Counted from the stretch's first letter, positions 35,601-45,745 are shown. The stretch: DNA of 64,000 nucleotides from Schizochytrium sp. CCTCC M209059 (GCA_000818945.1 KN805400.1:71293-135292), one strand, 5' to 3'. Notes: generated by a model not told the origin, from the sequence alone. Numbers and translations are program-made.

Positions 35601-38600
35601 AAGATGTTGATCAACAGGGCCAAGCAGATCAACCAAGGTCCGAGGGTGACCTGGAAAGACTTTCGCATGAAGTCGAGCATATTCGCGCGAGTGCCGCGCA
35701 AGCTCAGGCCGAAAGAGCACACCTCGAAGAACAAGTTGCGTACCTTCAGGGCGCTTTAGATCAGGCTCATGCCCAAATTAATGAATCCGAAGAACCCAAC
35801 GGTGCCGTTCAAGGTCAAGCAGAGGAGCTGCAAGCCGAGCTCGAGCAAGCCCGCAAGGCCGCTTCTGATGCTGGGACCGAGCGCCTGCGCGTCGAAAGGC
35901 ATGCCGCACAGCTCCAAGAGCTGCTCGCTCAGGAACAGTCGCACAATAGAAGAGAAGCAGCGAGTTTTGCTGCCGAAAAGTTTGCGCTCGAACGTCAAGT
36001 GGCAGACCTCCATGTCGCTCTCCACCGCCTGCAGCAGAATCCCTCTACAAGCGACCACGATGACGACACCCAAGAAGGTGGCGGCGGGCTTGGCCACCAG
36101 CTTGCGCAGCTGAGTAGCACGCTTGCTCGAGCTCAAAAAGATAGTCTTGCAGCTGTCAATACTCAAGTTTCTCAGCTTCGCGACGCACTTGCAGAGTCAA
36201 AGAGCGCCAGGGAAAAGCTTGAACAAGAGCAATCCAGACTCACTCGCGAGCTTCAGGAAGCGCTGCAACAGAATACTTACCTCAAGGAGTCCCAAGCTAA
36301 CCTTGCGCAAGACTTAGAAGATTCGAGTCTTGCACTTGAAGAAGTCCAACTTCAGAGCGAGAGCGAGCAAGCTGAACTCAAGGAGGCCTTGGAACGCCTT
36401 CGCGCGGCCTTGCAAGAGTCACAGCGCGATAGCGCGCAGGCCCAAATTCAAAGTGACGAGGAGTTACAGCGTCTTCAGTTAACATTGACAAATGCACAGG
36501 GAGAACACGCTGAAGCACATGCGCACAGCGAACAGTTGATTTCAGAGCTGCGCGATTCCCTTCGAGACACAGAAAGAGAGCATGTACAGGAAAAGGACCG
36601 AACTGCTGATCTCGAGCGTGAACTTTCACAGTTGCGTTTGGCTCAAAAGAACATGCAGGATGAGAATGCTCTTGCCCAATCTCAAAACGAAGAGCTCGTA
36701 AACGATTTGCGGACAGTGCTTAGAGAAGCTCAGAACGTACAAGCACAGGCCGAGACGAAGTGCGCTGAACTCGAAGAGCAGGTATTGCAACTGCGCCAGA
36801 CCTTGGAAGATGCGCAACGTGAAAACGCTCAAGCCACGGCGCAGAGCGAAGAGCTCATCGCAAGCCTTCGCGCATCTCTTGAGGATGCACAAGCCGAGCA
36901 TACCCAAGGTCATGCGCGCAATAGCGAGCTCGAACAAGAGGTTGCACAGTTACGTCAGGCCTTGGAAGATGCGCAACGTGAAAACGCTCAAGCCACGGCG
37001 CAGAGCGAAGAGCTCATCGCAAGCCTTCGCGCATCTCTTGAGGATGCACAAGCCGAGAATGCCCAAGGCCATGCGCGCAACAGCGAGCTGGAGCAGGAGG
37101 TTGCACAGTTACGTCAGGCCTTGGAAGATGCGCAACGTGAAAACGCTCAAGCCACGGCGCAGAGCGAAGAGTTCATTGCAAGCCTTCGCGCATCTCTTGA
37201 GGATGCACAAGCCGAGCATACCCAAGGTCATGCGCGCAATAGCGAGCTCGAACAAGAGGTTGCACAGTTACGTCAGGCCTTGGAAGATGCGCAACGTGAA
37301 AACGCTCAAGCCACGGCGCAGAGCGAAGAGTTCATTGCAAGCCTTCGCGCATCTCTTGAGGATGCACAAGCCGAGCATACCCAAGGTCATGCGCGCAATA
37401 GCGAGCTCGAACAAGAGGTTGCACAGTTACGTCAGGCCTTGGAAGATGCGCAACGTGAAAACGCTCAAGCCACGGCGCAGAGCGAAGAGTTCATTGCAAG
37501 CCTTCGCGCATCTCTTGAGGATGCACAAGCCGAGCATACCCAAGGTCATGCGCGCAATAGCGAGCTCGAACAAGAGGTTGCACAGTTACGTCAGGCCTTG
37601 GAAGATGCGCAACGTGAAAACGCTCAAGCCACGGCGCAGAGCGAAGAGCTCATCGCAAGCCTTCGCGCATCTCTTGAGGATGCACAATCCGAGCATACTC
37701 AAGGCCATGCGCGCAACAGCGAGCTGGAGCAGGAGCTTGCGGAATTAAAATTGAAGCTGGAGCAAGTTCTAAAACAGAGCAATGATGTCACGAGTCAGCT
37801 CGCAAAGACCGAGGAGGAGGCTAGTAACTTGCGCAATGCGCTCGACGAGGCAAATTTCACAATATCCAAGAGTCAGCAAGATCGCGATACGCTCGACGGC
37901 GAGGTGAGCCGACTATGCTGCGCGCTCGATGATGCGCAACAGCAGATTACGGAGGCAAACGATCAAAAGAAGCTCCTTGAACAAAGGTTGGTAGAACTCG
38001 GTGAGGCTGCTTCCAAGATGCAAGTGCAGGACGCGGAAGCCGCATTGCGCAGCTCTGCGGAACTGGAAGAGCTCCGGGAGCAGCTCGAGCAAGCACGTGC
38101 TGCCCTCGACGGTGCGCGGCAAAACGCTGCGGATACACATGCAGAAAAGGAAAGTCTGGAACGTGACCTCGCTCAGCTTCGCGTCGAAAGCGAAGCCAAC
38201 GAAGATGCTACAGTCCACGCGAGAAACGAAAAGGATTCCCTTGAGCATCAGGTAGGACGATTGCGTGAGTCACTGGAGCAAGTGCAAGACACGAACGCGC
38301 AAGAGCGCTCTTCACTCATGGCCGAAAACTCGAAACTTGAGGAACAGATTTCGCAGCTCCGCAATGCCCTTGCACAGACGCAAGAAGCAGTCACTAGTGG
38401 CCAAGCAACCCTTGTAGCCGAGAACGCGCAATTAGAAAGCGAACTGGAGGATTTGCGAACGCGCATGTCCCAGGAGCACCTGAGCAGCATGAAGAATAAG
38501 GTAGAAGTGGAGCGCGATGACCTGATGCGGCAGGTCGTAGAACTCCAGAACGCCTTGGCTCAGGCGAAACAAGAAGTCATTTCCCAGCATAGCACAAGTC

Positions 38601-40306
38601 AACCCGACGAGCAAGCGCCAGATTCACGAGGCAAACTCTCCGAAAGTAGCTTTGATGGTCCGTCGGTGTCAGAGCTCCAGATTGCTTTGGAGCAAGCTGA
38701 ACGCGATCTGCAGGCCGCCAATCATTCCGTAAAGGAAGGCGAGACAGCCTCGGCACTTCTCAAAGAGGAGAAACAGGGCCTCGAGGCTCGACTTGCAAAT
38801 GCTGTGTCGGAGGCAAGTACGCTCGCTGGGCAACTAGAGAACGTGATGGCAAATGTGCGCATCTCTGAAGAGGGCGCTCAGGAACTTCAAGCCAAAATAG
38901 ACAAACTTGAAGGCGATCTCGCAATTGCGAAACGAGAGCGCGACGAGGAACTCCGTGCAAGCGAGGAAGAGGCCAAATCGCTACGAGATCAAATTGGCAA
39001 TCTTTTTGCAGAGCGGGACGCGATGCAGGATAGCTATGCAGGAACAATCGCTAGTCTGGAGGAGGAACTGGCAAAGAGGAGCAATCTCGCAACAAAGGAA
39101 CCGAGTTTTGGACATGAGAAGCCGGGCTCGGGTTTGCAATCTGCAGAGGAAGAGGAGAGCCCCGAATCGTTGCGAGCGCAAATCGAGGAGCTCTTTAGCG
39201 AGCGTGATGCGCTGCAAGACGAATTTGCTGCCGAGCTCCAGGCACTCCAAGGTCGTCTTGACGCCCAGCAGGCAGAGCACGAGGCAATGCTCAAGGAAGC
39301 CGTTGCTCGTGAGCGCCAGGCCGTCAACGATGCCTCGACGCTCACAATCAACGCTTTTCGGGATATGGCGGAAGAGTCAAGAGAAGATCTCGAAGAGGCC
39401 AAGACCGCAATTGCGTCGCTCAAGAGCGAGCTCGAGTCTGCGCAGCAGCGGCTCTCTCTTCTTGACGAGAGTACTCGAGATGGCCTTGAACATGCTATGC
39501 GTGTTGCCACGAGGGAGCTCGACCCGCCTGTTATGACGCGTGAGAAAGCGGAGCGCATGCTACGCATGTTGAAAACGATGGCGACAATGCTCCATGACGC
39601 TGGACGACAGTCAAAAGCGCAGCGTAAACTTATTGCTTCCGTCGAACACGGCATTCGCACTCATGCGCGACAACAACGGCAGCAGCCACAACAGCAAGGC
39701 AATGGTAGCGGCGGCGGCAACTTTTCCCTCGAAATGGAAGTTGCTGCCTTGCGCAGGGAGAAACAGGTGCTCGTACAGGCTTTCAAGCGGCTCGAATCCG
39801 GCCATAAGTCGAGCGCAGAGCACAAGCTGTCTGCTTCTACGGCACGACTCTTCCAGCTTCATGCTCCAGAGCTTGGCAAATTGCACAGCGCTTCAAAACG
39901 GCCCTTTACCTCGGGCGCAGTGGAAAAGGCATTAGCAAGCGTGGCACACGATACAAAGGCCGCACATTCGACGCCCCCAAAGACCGCCGCTACTGCGGGC
40001 GAATTACAAGGGTATACCATGAGCGGCGCGGTCGAAAAGAATCGCGCGGGCGAAACGCAAGATGAAGCGATTGCGCCGTCCACGTCCGATATAGCTTTTG
40101 CTCCTCATGCGAGTGCAGGAGACGATTTGCAAGATATTAGTCTCGATGATCTTGGGGGCGCAGACGAAAATGATGCTGCGGTCACAGATGCTGGCGTCTC
40201 AAACTCACAGTTTGACAAAACTGTAGCAAGCTCAGATGAGGGCACAGATCGGGGTGATCAGGTCCCATCAAGTCCAACGATGGACGACGCAATGGAGTGG
40301 GTGTAA
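32642..40306 (+). CDS. Giant coiled-coil protein with six-fold internal repeat
   Basis: A single frame of 2,554 residues from the ATG at 32642; the upstream in-frame codons from a GTG overlap the previous gene and lack ATG. The N-terminus (1-80) is basic and disordered. Residues about 95-330 are helical with some conserved-looking segments (PQDLRQAAADLQEVLQLYERL, LVQDLVIDGLERFMRERD). A short polyglutamine tract lies near 375. From about 390 to 2,330 the protein is nearly continuous heptad coiled coil, including six tandem 53-residue repeats (about 1387-1704). The C-terminus is acidic and Ser/Ala-rich. It resembles golgin-, CIP1- or centrosome-type rods, but I cannot assign orthology. A cytoskeletal, Golgi or basal-body scaffold is inference. 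Confidence 0.85.
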   Translation: MDVGATRRRRREHDSGSPGPRRGGRSLSADSQPSRDRVLAAAPGTPDRAPATSRRAAAKAQSRRAGDPEKGARSASWNSYESFDAARSRPPSTPDPQDLRQAAADLQEVLQLYERLLDVGGTTATHERNGLGPPGQTQRQRDDEDLLKLALPMRELAALQLHQRDLVAILRQRIHRARSHARGLDGFDEGDDIEDEDRDLSQLPLRISGEALVQDLVIDGLERFMRERDPHDPANRRDLLRLRYQLSQVRKDRDKIVAVMIQREHVDLSLYGQARAVLLSSVRELLDPPDANSEIDEFPRLEGTQSTRARDARLKSSSSAMRKWRIDVEGEDERDAASQASEPDLEANGSSLPMDRLAQVRARLKQARERKFRQQQQQQQQQQQQRQHIDSNYALHRQGLQRSDSQELKRLQRANAELTAELQTMQRSREEKDRQIDALERDLKEQSVMNSRVIKEMETMYEAKIEHAIIEHEAALEDVQRARALLESERDQHSRALADVRARLLKQAREEAQDHFKQWKEISEGAWRQQGSILSTQAAAKARDEVQEQLIAAARENEKLAARNEILASEVRGLQARLEQFEAQSSIEKTQAPQSADFEKTIRDLKLSLEQAEFQRDTLQEEAFTYAEDLAKAQAVNDELAAEMSRVQEAARSLQQDRDSLQADLITSKEHTTQVCESRDAGAAQIAQLQSNLERAQAELRDAAIAAENREAQLRHELESVQSELMHARESWSATYAENDAEMSHLRSQLAAEAKCGQSAQERVADLEAQIESLRMQTTNELEDTRVHHVNDVQALRAEIERLQAAMADKDDNLHSAEDAQAQAEKALQQLRAAMHHEQDAQSAEMRDLQQALENERTLSATLHARLADRDAVASMAAEERAQVEREVRVSPFECGHAAEDDTLHSSSGVQEVTLKLEEERDQAFEELILLRNEVDQAKRNLTQEHNERARLERELAELQVDHQRLSQHSHDTLMGNGMAQESAGIEDVDQQGQADQPRSEGDLERLSHEVEHIRASAAQAQAERAHLEEQVAYLQGALDQAHAQINESEEPNGAVQGQAEELQAELEQARKAASDAGTERLRVERHAAQLQELLAQEQSHNRREAASFAAEKFALERQVADLHVALHRLQQNPSTSDHDDDTQEGGGGLGHQLAQLSSTLARAQKDSLAAVNTQVSQLRDALAESKSAREKLEQEQSRLTRELQEALQQNTYLKESQANLAQDLEDSSLALEEVQLQSESEQAELKEALERLRAALQESQRDSAQAQIQSDEELQRLQLTLTNAQGEHAEAHAHSEQLISELRDSLRDTEREHVQEKDRTADLERELSQLRLAQKNMQDENALAQSQNEELVNDLRTVLREAQNVQAQAETKCAELEEQVLQLRQTLEDAQRENAQATAQSEELIASLRASLEDAQAEHTQGHARNSELEQEVAQLRQALEDAQRENAQATAQSEELIASLRASLEDAQAENAQGHARNSELEQEVAQLRQALEDAQRENAQATAQSEEFIASLRASLEDAQAEHTQGHARNSELEQEVAQLRQALEDAQRENAQATAQSEEFIASLRASLEDAQAEHTQGHARNSELEQEVAQLRQALEDAQRENAQATAQSEEFIASLRASLEDAQAEHTQGHARNSELEQEVAQLRQALEDAQRENAQATAQSEELIASLRASLEDAQSEHTQGHARNSELEQELAELKLKLEQVLKQSNDVTSQLAKTEEEASNLRNALDEANFTISKSQQDRDTLDGEVSRLCCALDDAQQQITEANDQKKLLEQRLVELGEAASKMQVQDAEAALRSSAELEELREQLEQARAALDGARQNAADTHAEKESLERDLAQLRVESEANEDATVHARNEKDSLEHQVGRLRESLEQVQDTNAQERSSLMAENSKLEEQISQLRNALAQTQEAVTSGQATLVAENAQLESELEDLRTRMSQEHLSSMKNKVEVERDDLMRQVVELQNALAQAKQEVISQHSTSQPDEQAPDSRGKLSESSFDGPSVSELQIALEQAERDLQAANHSVKEGETASALLKEEKQGLEARLANAVSEASTLAGQLENVMANVRISEEGAQELQAKIDKLEGDLAIAKRERDEELRASEEEAKSLRDQIGNLFAERDAMQDSYAGTIASLEEELAKRSNLATKEPSFGHEKPGSGLQSAEEEESPESLRAQIEELFSERDALQDEFAAELQALQGRLDAQQAEHEAMLKEAVARERQAVNDASTLTINAFRDMAEESREDLEEAKTAIASLKSELESAQQRLSLLDESTRDGLEHAMRVATRELDPPVMTREKAERMLRMLKTMATMLHDAGRQSKAQRKLIASVEHGIRTHARQQRQQPQQQGNGSGGGNFSLEMEVAALRREKQVLVQAFKRLESGHKSSAEHKLSASTARLFQLHAPELGKLHSASKRPFTSGAVEKALASVAHDTKAAHSTPPKTAATAGELQGYTMSGAVEKNRAGETQDEAIAPSTSDIAFAPHASAGDDLQDISLDDLGGADENDAAVTDAGVSNSQFDKTVASSDEGTDRGDQVPSSPTMDDAMEWV
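36801..37754 (+). repeat. Six tandem 159-bp in-frame repeats
   Basis: Copies begin at 36801, 36960, 37119, 37278, 37437 and 37596, exactly 159 bp apart (53 codons). Copies 3-5 share the same synonymous and Leu-to-Phe changes and look almost identical; copies 1, 2 and 6 differ at a few sites and the last degenerates at its end. The array lengthens the coiled coil by whole units. Confidence 0.95.
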
Positions 40307-40419
40307 GTGCCACCTTGGTAAAAAGAAATAGAAAGAATCATGGTATACTTTCTTTTCATAGCAGCTTGAGAGGACTCGCGTCATCACATGAAAAAAAAAA
40401 AGAATTTGATAAAAAGATC

Positions 40420-42795
40420 TTAGGCTCGTTTCTGTGCTGTGGGTTTGTGAGAGCGTCTGCGTTCACGCTCTCGCTGTGCCTTGGTGGCCTTAAAAAAGGC
40501 AACACTGTCCGGCTCCTGCGCCTGGACGCGCTCGATCTCAAGCTTGTCAAACTGCTCTCCATCGTCAAGTATGTCTTCATCATCGAAAGCCATCTTCTCT
40601 TCGCGAAGGCGCTGCGCATTGAGGTACCACGACTGAAAGTCCTTGAGAAGGCCAATCTTGATAAGGTCCCGTGTTTCAGAAAGACTTTCCTTCGTTCGAC
40701 GCAACTCTGCATGTTCGTCATGAACGGTGCGAAACTCCTTTTTGAGTTCTTTAGCCTGCTTCATGAGAATAAATTCCTCCTCGTCAATGATTCGCTCATC
40801 TTCGGAGGCGAGCTTGCCCTCCGCAGCCTTTTGTTCCTCGCGAATCGCGTTGATCTTTGCGTGCATCTCATCCTGTTCTGCCTGCAGAGCGCGTAGCCGC
40901 TGTCGTTTCTCCTGCATCTGCGCAATGCACGCCTTGGCCTCGCGTTGGTTTTGTTGCAGCTCCTCATGCTCCTTGACGGCAACCATTCTCGTATACATTT
41001 TGAAAGCTGCCTCGCGATTGGCCGGAACCTGCGAAGGGTCAATCTGCTGAACCCGCGACGCCTTGCGGGCCGCGCCATCAGCATAGCCGGCGCCACCTTC
41101 TTGCTCTTCCAATGCATTCTCAGAAGAAACCTCGATATTACCGGTTTCTCCGTCGGACGAGGCTGCACCAGTGTCCGCGAGATTGGATGCCGGGGGTGAG
41201 GAAGACTCCGCATGCTTGGATTCCATGCCATCTTCGTCTCCTCCGGCAAGGCCGTCAGGAAGGTCCATCTCTTTCGGCCTGGCCCCAGGGGGCGCGTGAC
41301 CAAGGCCAAAGCCACGTTCGTCTTCCTCCTCACCGACGAGGCCATCGTTAGCGGCTCCGCTATGGCCAGAATGGCTCAGATCTCCGGAACTTCCGGCACG
41401 AGAGGCAGGCGTTCCATCTCGTGCCTGGAATTGAAACTGTTGGCGTAGACGCTCTTCGACTTGTGCTTCGGCATGCTGAATGAGAAGCTTGAATTGGCGG
41501 AAGCATTCTTGCGCATGACGAACACTCTGAATGTCGATGGCACAGGCCTCTTCTTCATCAACGCTAGCTTCGGCAAAGCGTCGGACCTGCAAAGCAATAT
41601 TGCGGCATTCCTCGGGCGTATACTCCTCGTATGAGACTCCGGAGCGATTCGCGAGCGCGTCATGCATCATTAGTTCCTGCTTGAGCTCGCGGATTTGGCG
41701 CTCGTATCTCCGCAGAAGCATGCCATCGTCACTCTGCACGTTTGCTGCAGCCTGGTTCTCGACGCGCATCATGCGTTGCGCCAATTTCAGGGTCGAGGTA
41801 GACTCTTCGAGGTGCTTGGCCTCACCCCAAATGCAAGCGATAAGGGAGGTGTTGCAATTTCCTCCAAGGGAATCCTTGAGGACGTTGGTAAGCTTGGTCT
41901 GGCGATACGGAATGTGTGAGCGGCTGCCAGAAGTGAGAGCGACCACGACCTGCTCCAGATATGTGAGCGACTTGTTGATGTAGCGCGACTCCTTGCGCAA
42001 CTGTTCATCGATCTTTTCGCCAATGGCCTTTTTGAGGCGCTCCGAGCCAGCAAGGTCCACGAGATTGAGCTTGCTGACAATGACTTCCTCGGCGCGAAGG
42101 CGAGCCTTTTGCTCGACATGCAACGTAAAAATCGAATGCGAGCGGTTGGACTGTTTGTTCAGTTGATGCTCGGCAACAATGCGGTTCTCCTCGCCGCGAA
42201 AGAGGACGCGTAGCGCTTCTTCTTCATTGGCAACAACCTCGCTGGTAAGACCGCGAACTTGCATGGAGTGAGTGCGCGCATCCTCGGTGATTTGAAAGTC
42301 CTTGTCCGTGGCTGCGCCTTCGTCGTCTAGCAAATCGAAGATTTTCTCGTTGTAGATTTCCATAAAGGAAACAGACACAGTAAAGTCGTGTTGCGGTCGG
42401 TTTTCGATCTCAGCAAAGAGATGAGTGACGGCGCGCGGGATGATGCCTCGTTGGGCAAAATTGTGGGTATCACCCGTCATGGTAAAGGTCTTTCCTGCGC
42501 CCGTTTGTCCGTACGCCATAATCGTTCCGTTGATTCCTTCCATGACGCCATCAACAATGTGATCTGCAGCTTCGGCATAGATGGCCTCCTGCGCGCTATT
42601 GTGAAGCACCTTGTCGAACTGGAATCTCCATGTGTCTCTCCGGTTATCCATGGCCGAGCGGTCCGCTTGCTGTTCGACATCGCGTCGTTTGATGCGGATC
42701 GTATTCTTGCTCGTGTCCACCTGGATTTGGTCTTGCGAGAAGTTTGCCGTGGGTCTCGTACGCACCAGCACTTTGATGCATTCTTTCCGAGCCAT
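40420..42795 (-). CDS. KIF9: Kinesin-9 (KIF9-type) motor
   Basis: 791 residues, with an N-terminal motor domain (1 to about 345) and a coiled-coil stalk. P-loop GQTGAGKT is at 96-103, switch II DLAGSE at 247-252, and switch I at 213-220 reads NKQSNRSH instead of the usual NxxSSRSH. The neck and post-motor region (RQIRELKQELMMHDALANR and QVRRFAEASVDEEEACAID) is typical of KIF9, which works in motile cilia and flagella on the central apparatus; this supports a flagellated life stage. The tail has a Gly/Ser/Glu-rich linker (about 450-590) and a C-terminal coiled coil ending in a basic KPTAQKRA. The start is the ATG at 42795. It converges with the giant coiled-coil gene (113 bp between stops) and diverges from the zinc-repeat gene. 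Confidence 0.93.
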   Translation of the reverse strand: MARKECIKVLVRTRPTANFSQDQIQVDTSKNTIRIKRRDVEQQADRSAMDNRRDTWRFQFDKVLHNSAQEAIYAEAADHIVDGVMEGINGTIMAYGQTGAGKTFTMTGDTHNFAQRGIIPRAVTHLFAEIENRPQHDFTVSVSFMEIYNEKIFDLLDDEGAATDKDFQITEDARTHSMQVRGLTSEVVANEEEALRVLFRGEENRIVAEHQLNKQSNRSHSIFTLHVEQKARLRAEEVIVSKLNLVDLAGSERLKKAIGEKIDEQLRKESRYINKSLTYLEQVVVALTSGSRSHIPYRQTKLTNVLKDSLGGNCNTSLIACIWGEAKHLEESTSTLKLAQRMMRVENQAAANVQSDDGMLLRRYERQIRELKQELMMHDALANRSGVSYEEYTPEECRNIALQVRRFAEASVDEEEACAIDIQSVRHAQECFRQFKLLIQHAEAQVEERLRQQFQFQARDGTPASRAGSSGDLSHSGHSGAANDGLVGEEEDERGFGLGHAPPGARPKEMDLPDGLAGGDEDGMESKHAESSSPPASNLADTGAASSDGETGNIEVSSENALEEQEGGAGYADGAARKASRVQQIDPSQVPANREAAFKMYTRMVAVKEHEELQQNQREAKACIAQMQEKRQRLRALQAEQDEMHAKINAIREEQKAAEGKLASEDERIIDEEEFILMKQAKELKKEFRTVHDEHAELRRTKESLSETRDLIKIGLLKDFQSWYLNAQRLREEKMAFDDEDILDDGEQFDKLEIERVQAQEPDSVAFFKATKAQRERERRRSHKPTAQKRA

Positions 42796-43643
42796 ACTTG
42801 CTTACGACACTTGAAAAGCGGCTTGCAGCACAAAAACTCAAGACTTGCTCGTGGCACGAAAGCTCAGGACTTGTCCGTAGCGCGAAAGCACGCGATTCGT
42901 CTACAGCACGGAAGCGTGCTCCGAAGCAAGTGCTTTCTCGAACTCGTGAGCTCGTCTTGCTCGTGCTTGCTTGCGTTGACGATTTCGCAAGTGTCGATTT
43001 TGGATGCCGTCTGCTGCGATTGCCGAGATTGCTACGCACGTACGTATGAATGAACAGCAAAGGAGAAATGAAAGCAACCACCGCTGCCCAAAATCGCCTC
43101 GAGCGCAATTTCCTTTTTCTTGGATCTCGTTCGCCCTCTTTTCTCGCACGTAGGCTCCTCCTTCTCCAGCCGGAACCCGCCTTACCAACCAGCCGCTCCC
43201 TAGCACTTTGAGTGCCCGAGGCGCGCTTTCCCCCAAACCGGCCGCGCGGCCAGATGTTTTGCCACGCTCCAAGCTCTCCAACTCTGCAAGCTCGACGTTC
43301 CTCTTTCACGAAGAGGAGGAGTAAGCAGAGACAGAAACAGAAGCAGAAGCAGAAGCAGAAGCAGAAGAAGATGAAAATGAAGAAAAAGAAGAAGAAGTAG
43401 AAGAAGAAGAAGAAGAAGAAGAAGAAGAGCCTGAGCTGAGGTTCCGAGTCATCAACGGCTCGTAGCCCAGCGCACACCCTCTCGCGCGCACACCCCCAGC
43501 GCACACTAGTGCACACTGGGTCCCCGAGGACGCCCGTCGAGCCCGCGCTTTCCGCTTGCTGCAGCGGGAGACCGGAAACGAGGGCCGCGCCCGATCCCGA
43601 GCCGGAGCCGGCGCCGGCGCCCGCGCGCCCGCGCGAGCGGAGC
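42796..43643. promoter_or_regulatory. Divergent promoter region, kinesin-9 and zinc-repeat gene
   Basis: 848 bp between two divergent start codons. It includes a purine GAA/GAAGCA tract (about 43332-43430) and CACACT repeats (about 43470-43520). No TATA box is evident. Frames through it are low complexity. Confidence 0.5.
43332..43430. repeat. GAAGCA/GAA purine repeat
   Basis: Tandem GAAGCA hexamers passing into GAA triplets, about 100 bp, within the shared promoter region. Confidence 0.85.
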
Positions 43644-44436
43644 ATGACGAGGGGCGTCGCGCGGCGGTCCTCGCGCAGGCTGAACGCGAAGCGCGGCCGG
43701 CCCGATGCGGATGGCGAGGCGGCGCCCGGCGAGGGCTTCAAGCGCCTGCGCATGCTGGCCGCGCTCGTGAGCGACAACAAGACGGGCTCCGGCAGGCGCA
43801 GCAAGCGCAAGGCCGCGGCCGCCGCGGGCGCTGCCAAGGCCGCGTCCTCCTCCTCCTCCTCCTCGTCGTCCTCCTCCTCTCCGGCTGCGGCCGCCGCCGA
43901 GCCCCGGCGCGCCAAGAAGGCCGACGCTGCAGAGGAGGACGGGGAGGAGACGCAGACCGAGGCCGCACAGGCGAAGACGGTCAAGGGAAAAAAGCAGCGA
44001 CCCGACAGGACGCGCGGAAAGGCGAGCAAGGTCGGCAACGATGACGACGGCGATAGCGATGATGTTGGTGAGGAGAGGAAGCGAGCCAAGGGCGCGAAGC
44101 GGCATGACGCAAAGAGCGCGACCGAAAAAGCAAAGGGTGCTGTCTTAGCTCGCAAAATGAGCGAGAATGACAATGCTGAAGACACCATTGAGGATCGCAA
44201 AGTTTCTCATGCAAGCGTCCCGACCGCCATCAAAATAATAAAAGATGAAAGTGGTGCCGAAATTGCCGTCGCCGCCGCCGCCGCCGCCGCCGATCCCACA
44301 ATTACTACTGGTGGCATTGCCAGTACCAGTTCCAGCGCCAACACCAGTGGCAATATCGAGGACAACACTACCATCGAGGACATCAATACCATCGTCAACG
44401 ATGCAAAGGACGGCAATAATGACGCTCTCCAAAACA

Positions 44437-44469
<33 letters not shown>

Positions 44470-45539
44470 GCAGCAATAATAATGAAAGCAACAGCAACAA
44501 GAATAACAACAGCAATAGCATCCGAGAGGATGCTTTTGATCAAGAGTCTCCGAACAATAAGACTGCCTCCACAGACAGCAATATCATTCGTGGCAGCAAA
44601 GATGGTCTCGATGACAGCGGCGAGGCGATCTTGACTCAGTATGAAGGGGTACCCTCGACGGCACCTCCAAGCGCTGATATCGAGCATACTTCAAATTCTG
44701 TCGACATTGGCATGCTCGAGCCTCTCGAGATCACAACGACCAAAGTCATCAACGAGGTTCAGGCGAACGAAAAGACTGAAAAGAAGAAGGCGCGCAGGTG
44801 CAGATTTGAAGGGTGCGCACGCGGTGCCAAGACTGGGGGATTCTGCACCGCGCATGGCGGTGGAACGAAATGCGTCGAACCAGGGTGCATGAAGAATGCG
44901 CAGCTTTATGGAAAGTGCAAAGGCCACGGAGGACGTCGCTCTTGTACCGAAGATGGATGTACGAATGGTGCCGAGACGGGAGGAAAGTGCAAACGTCATG
45001 GTGGCGGTCGTCGCTGCGACGAGCCATTGTGCGACAAATCGGCTATTACCGGCGGCAAGTGCATGCGGCACGGCGGCGGTCGACGCTGCAAGGTTACAGA
45101 CTGCACCAGAGCCGACGCTGGTGGAGGCGTGTGCATTCGCCACGGCGGCGGGCGACGATGCAACATGGAAGGATGCAACAATTCAGATCAAGGTCAAGGT
45201 TTTTGCAGGACTCATGGTGGCGGTAAGGTTTGCAAGATCCCTGATTGCTCCAAGTATGTGATTGCAAGAGGACTTTGCTTTCGTCATGGCGGGGCGAAAA
45301 AGTGCCAAGTGCCAGGGTGCGATAATCAGGATCAGGGCCGCGGAAAGTGTCGTGGGCACGGCGGGGGTAAGCGTTGTGCCGTTGCAGGTTGCGAAAAGAG
45401 CGCCCAGCGTCGTGAAAGGTGCTGGAAGCACGGTGGCGGCAAGCTCTGCGACGTACCGGGATGCCGCCGTGCGGATCGCCGTGGCGGCAAATGCAAGATA
45501 CATCTTGGATTGGAAGCCACCGATAGCGCGGTCGCTTGA
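43644..45539 (+). CDS. WRKY19-like tandem zinc-repeat protein
   Basis: 631 residues from the first ATG at 43644. The N-terminal 380 residues are low complexity: basic patches (RRSSRRLNAKRG, RRSKRKA), Ser, Ala and Asn runs. The C-terminal 250 residues carry ten back-to-back 24-residue units with the pattern C-x4-C-x9-C-x2-H and an HGGG linker, at 44793-45512; the tenth has HLGL in place of HGGG. This CCCH-type repeat is known from stramenopile proteins and from plant WRKY19-like annotations, and probably binds zinc in the nucleus. DNA, RNA or protein as the target is not visible. Basic patches suggest nuclear import. The expanded N-terminal homopolymers are encoded by mixed AGC, GCC and AAC triplet runs. 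Confidence 0.85.
44793..45512 (+). repeat. Ten 72-bp units encoding the zinc repeats
   Basis: In-frame tandem units of 24 codons with invariant Cys/Cys/Cys/His positions and diverged other positions; nucleotide identity between units is low, so the array is old. Confidence 0.9.
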
Positions 45540-45745
45540 GAGTATTATTTCGTCTCAGTGGGTCTGTAGTTGGTGACTCTCTTAATTTTTCTCTCGACAA
45601 AACTCGCCGTTTATTTCCCATTCATTTATACCTATTTTTATTAAGTCACTGGCAACTAACAGCTGATGATAGCATATCACGAGTTTTGATTATCAGAGAC
45701 TGATGGAAAAACAAAGGTACAAGCAAGGCATCATCAAAATGAATT

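Noticed and set aside
36810..37748. Second plus-strand frame with 53-residue repeats inside the giant coiled-coil gene
   Set aside because: It is the shifted frame of the 159-bp array; since 159 is a multiple of three, any frame without a stop in one unit stays open through all six.
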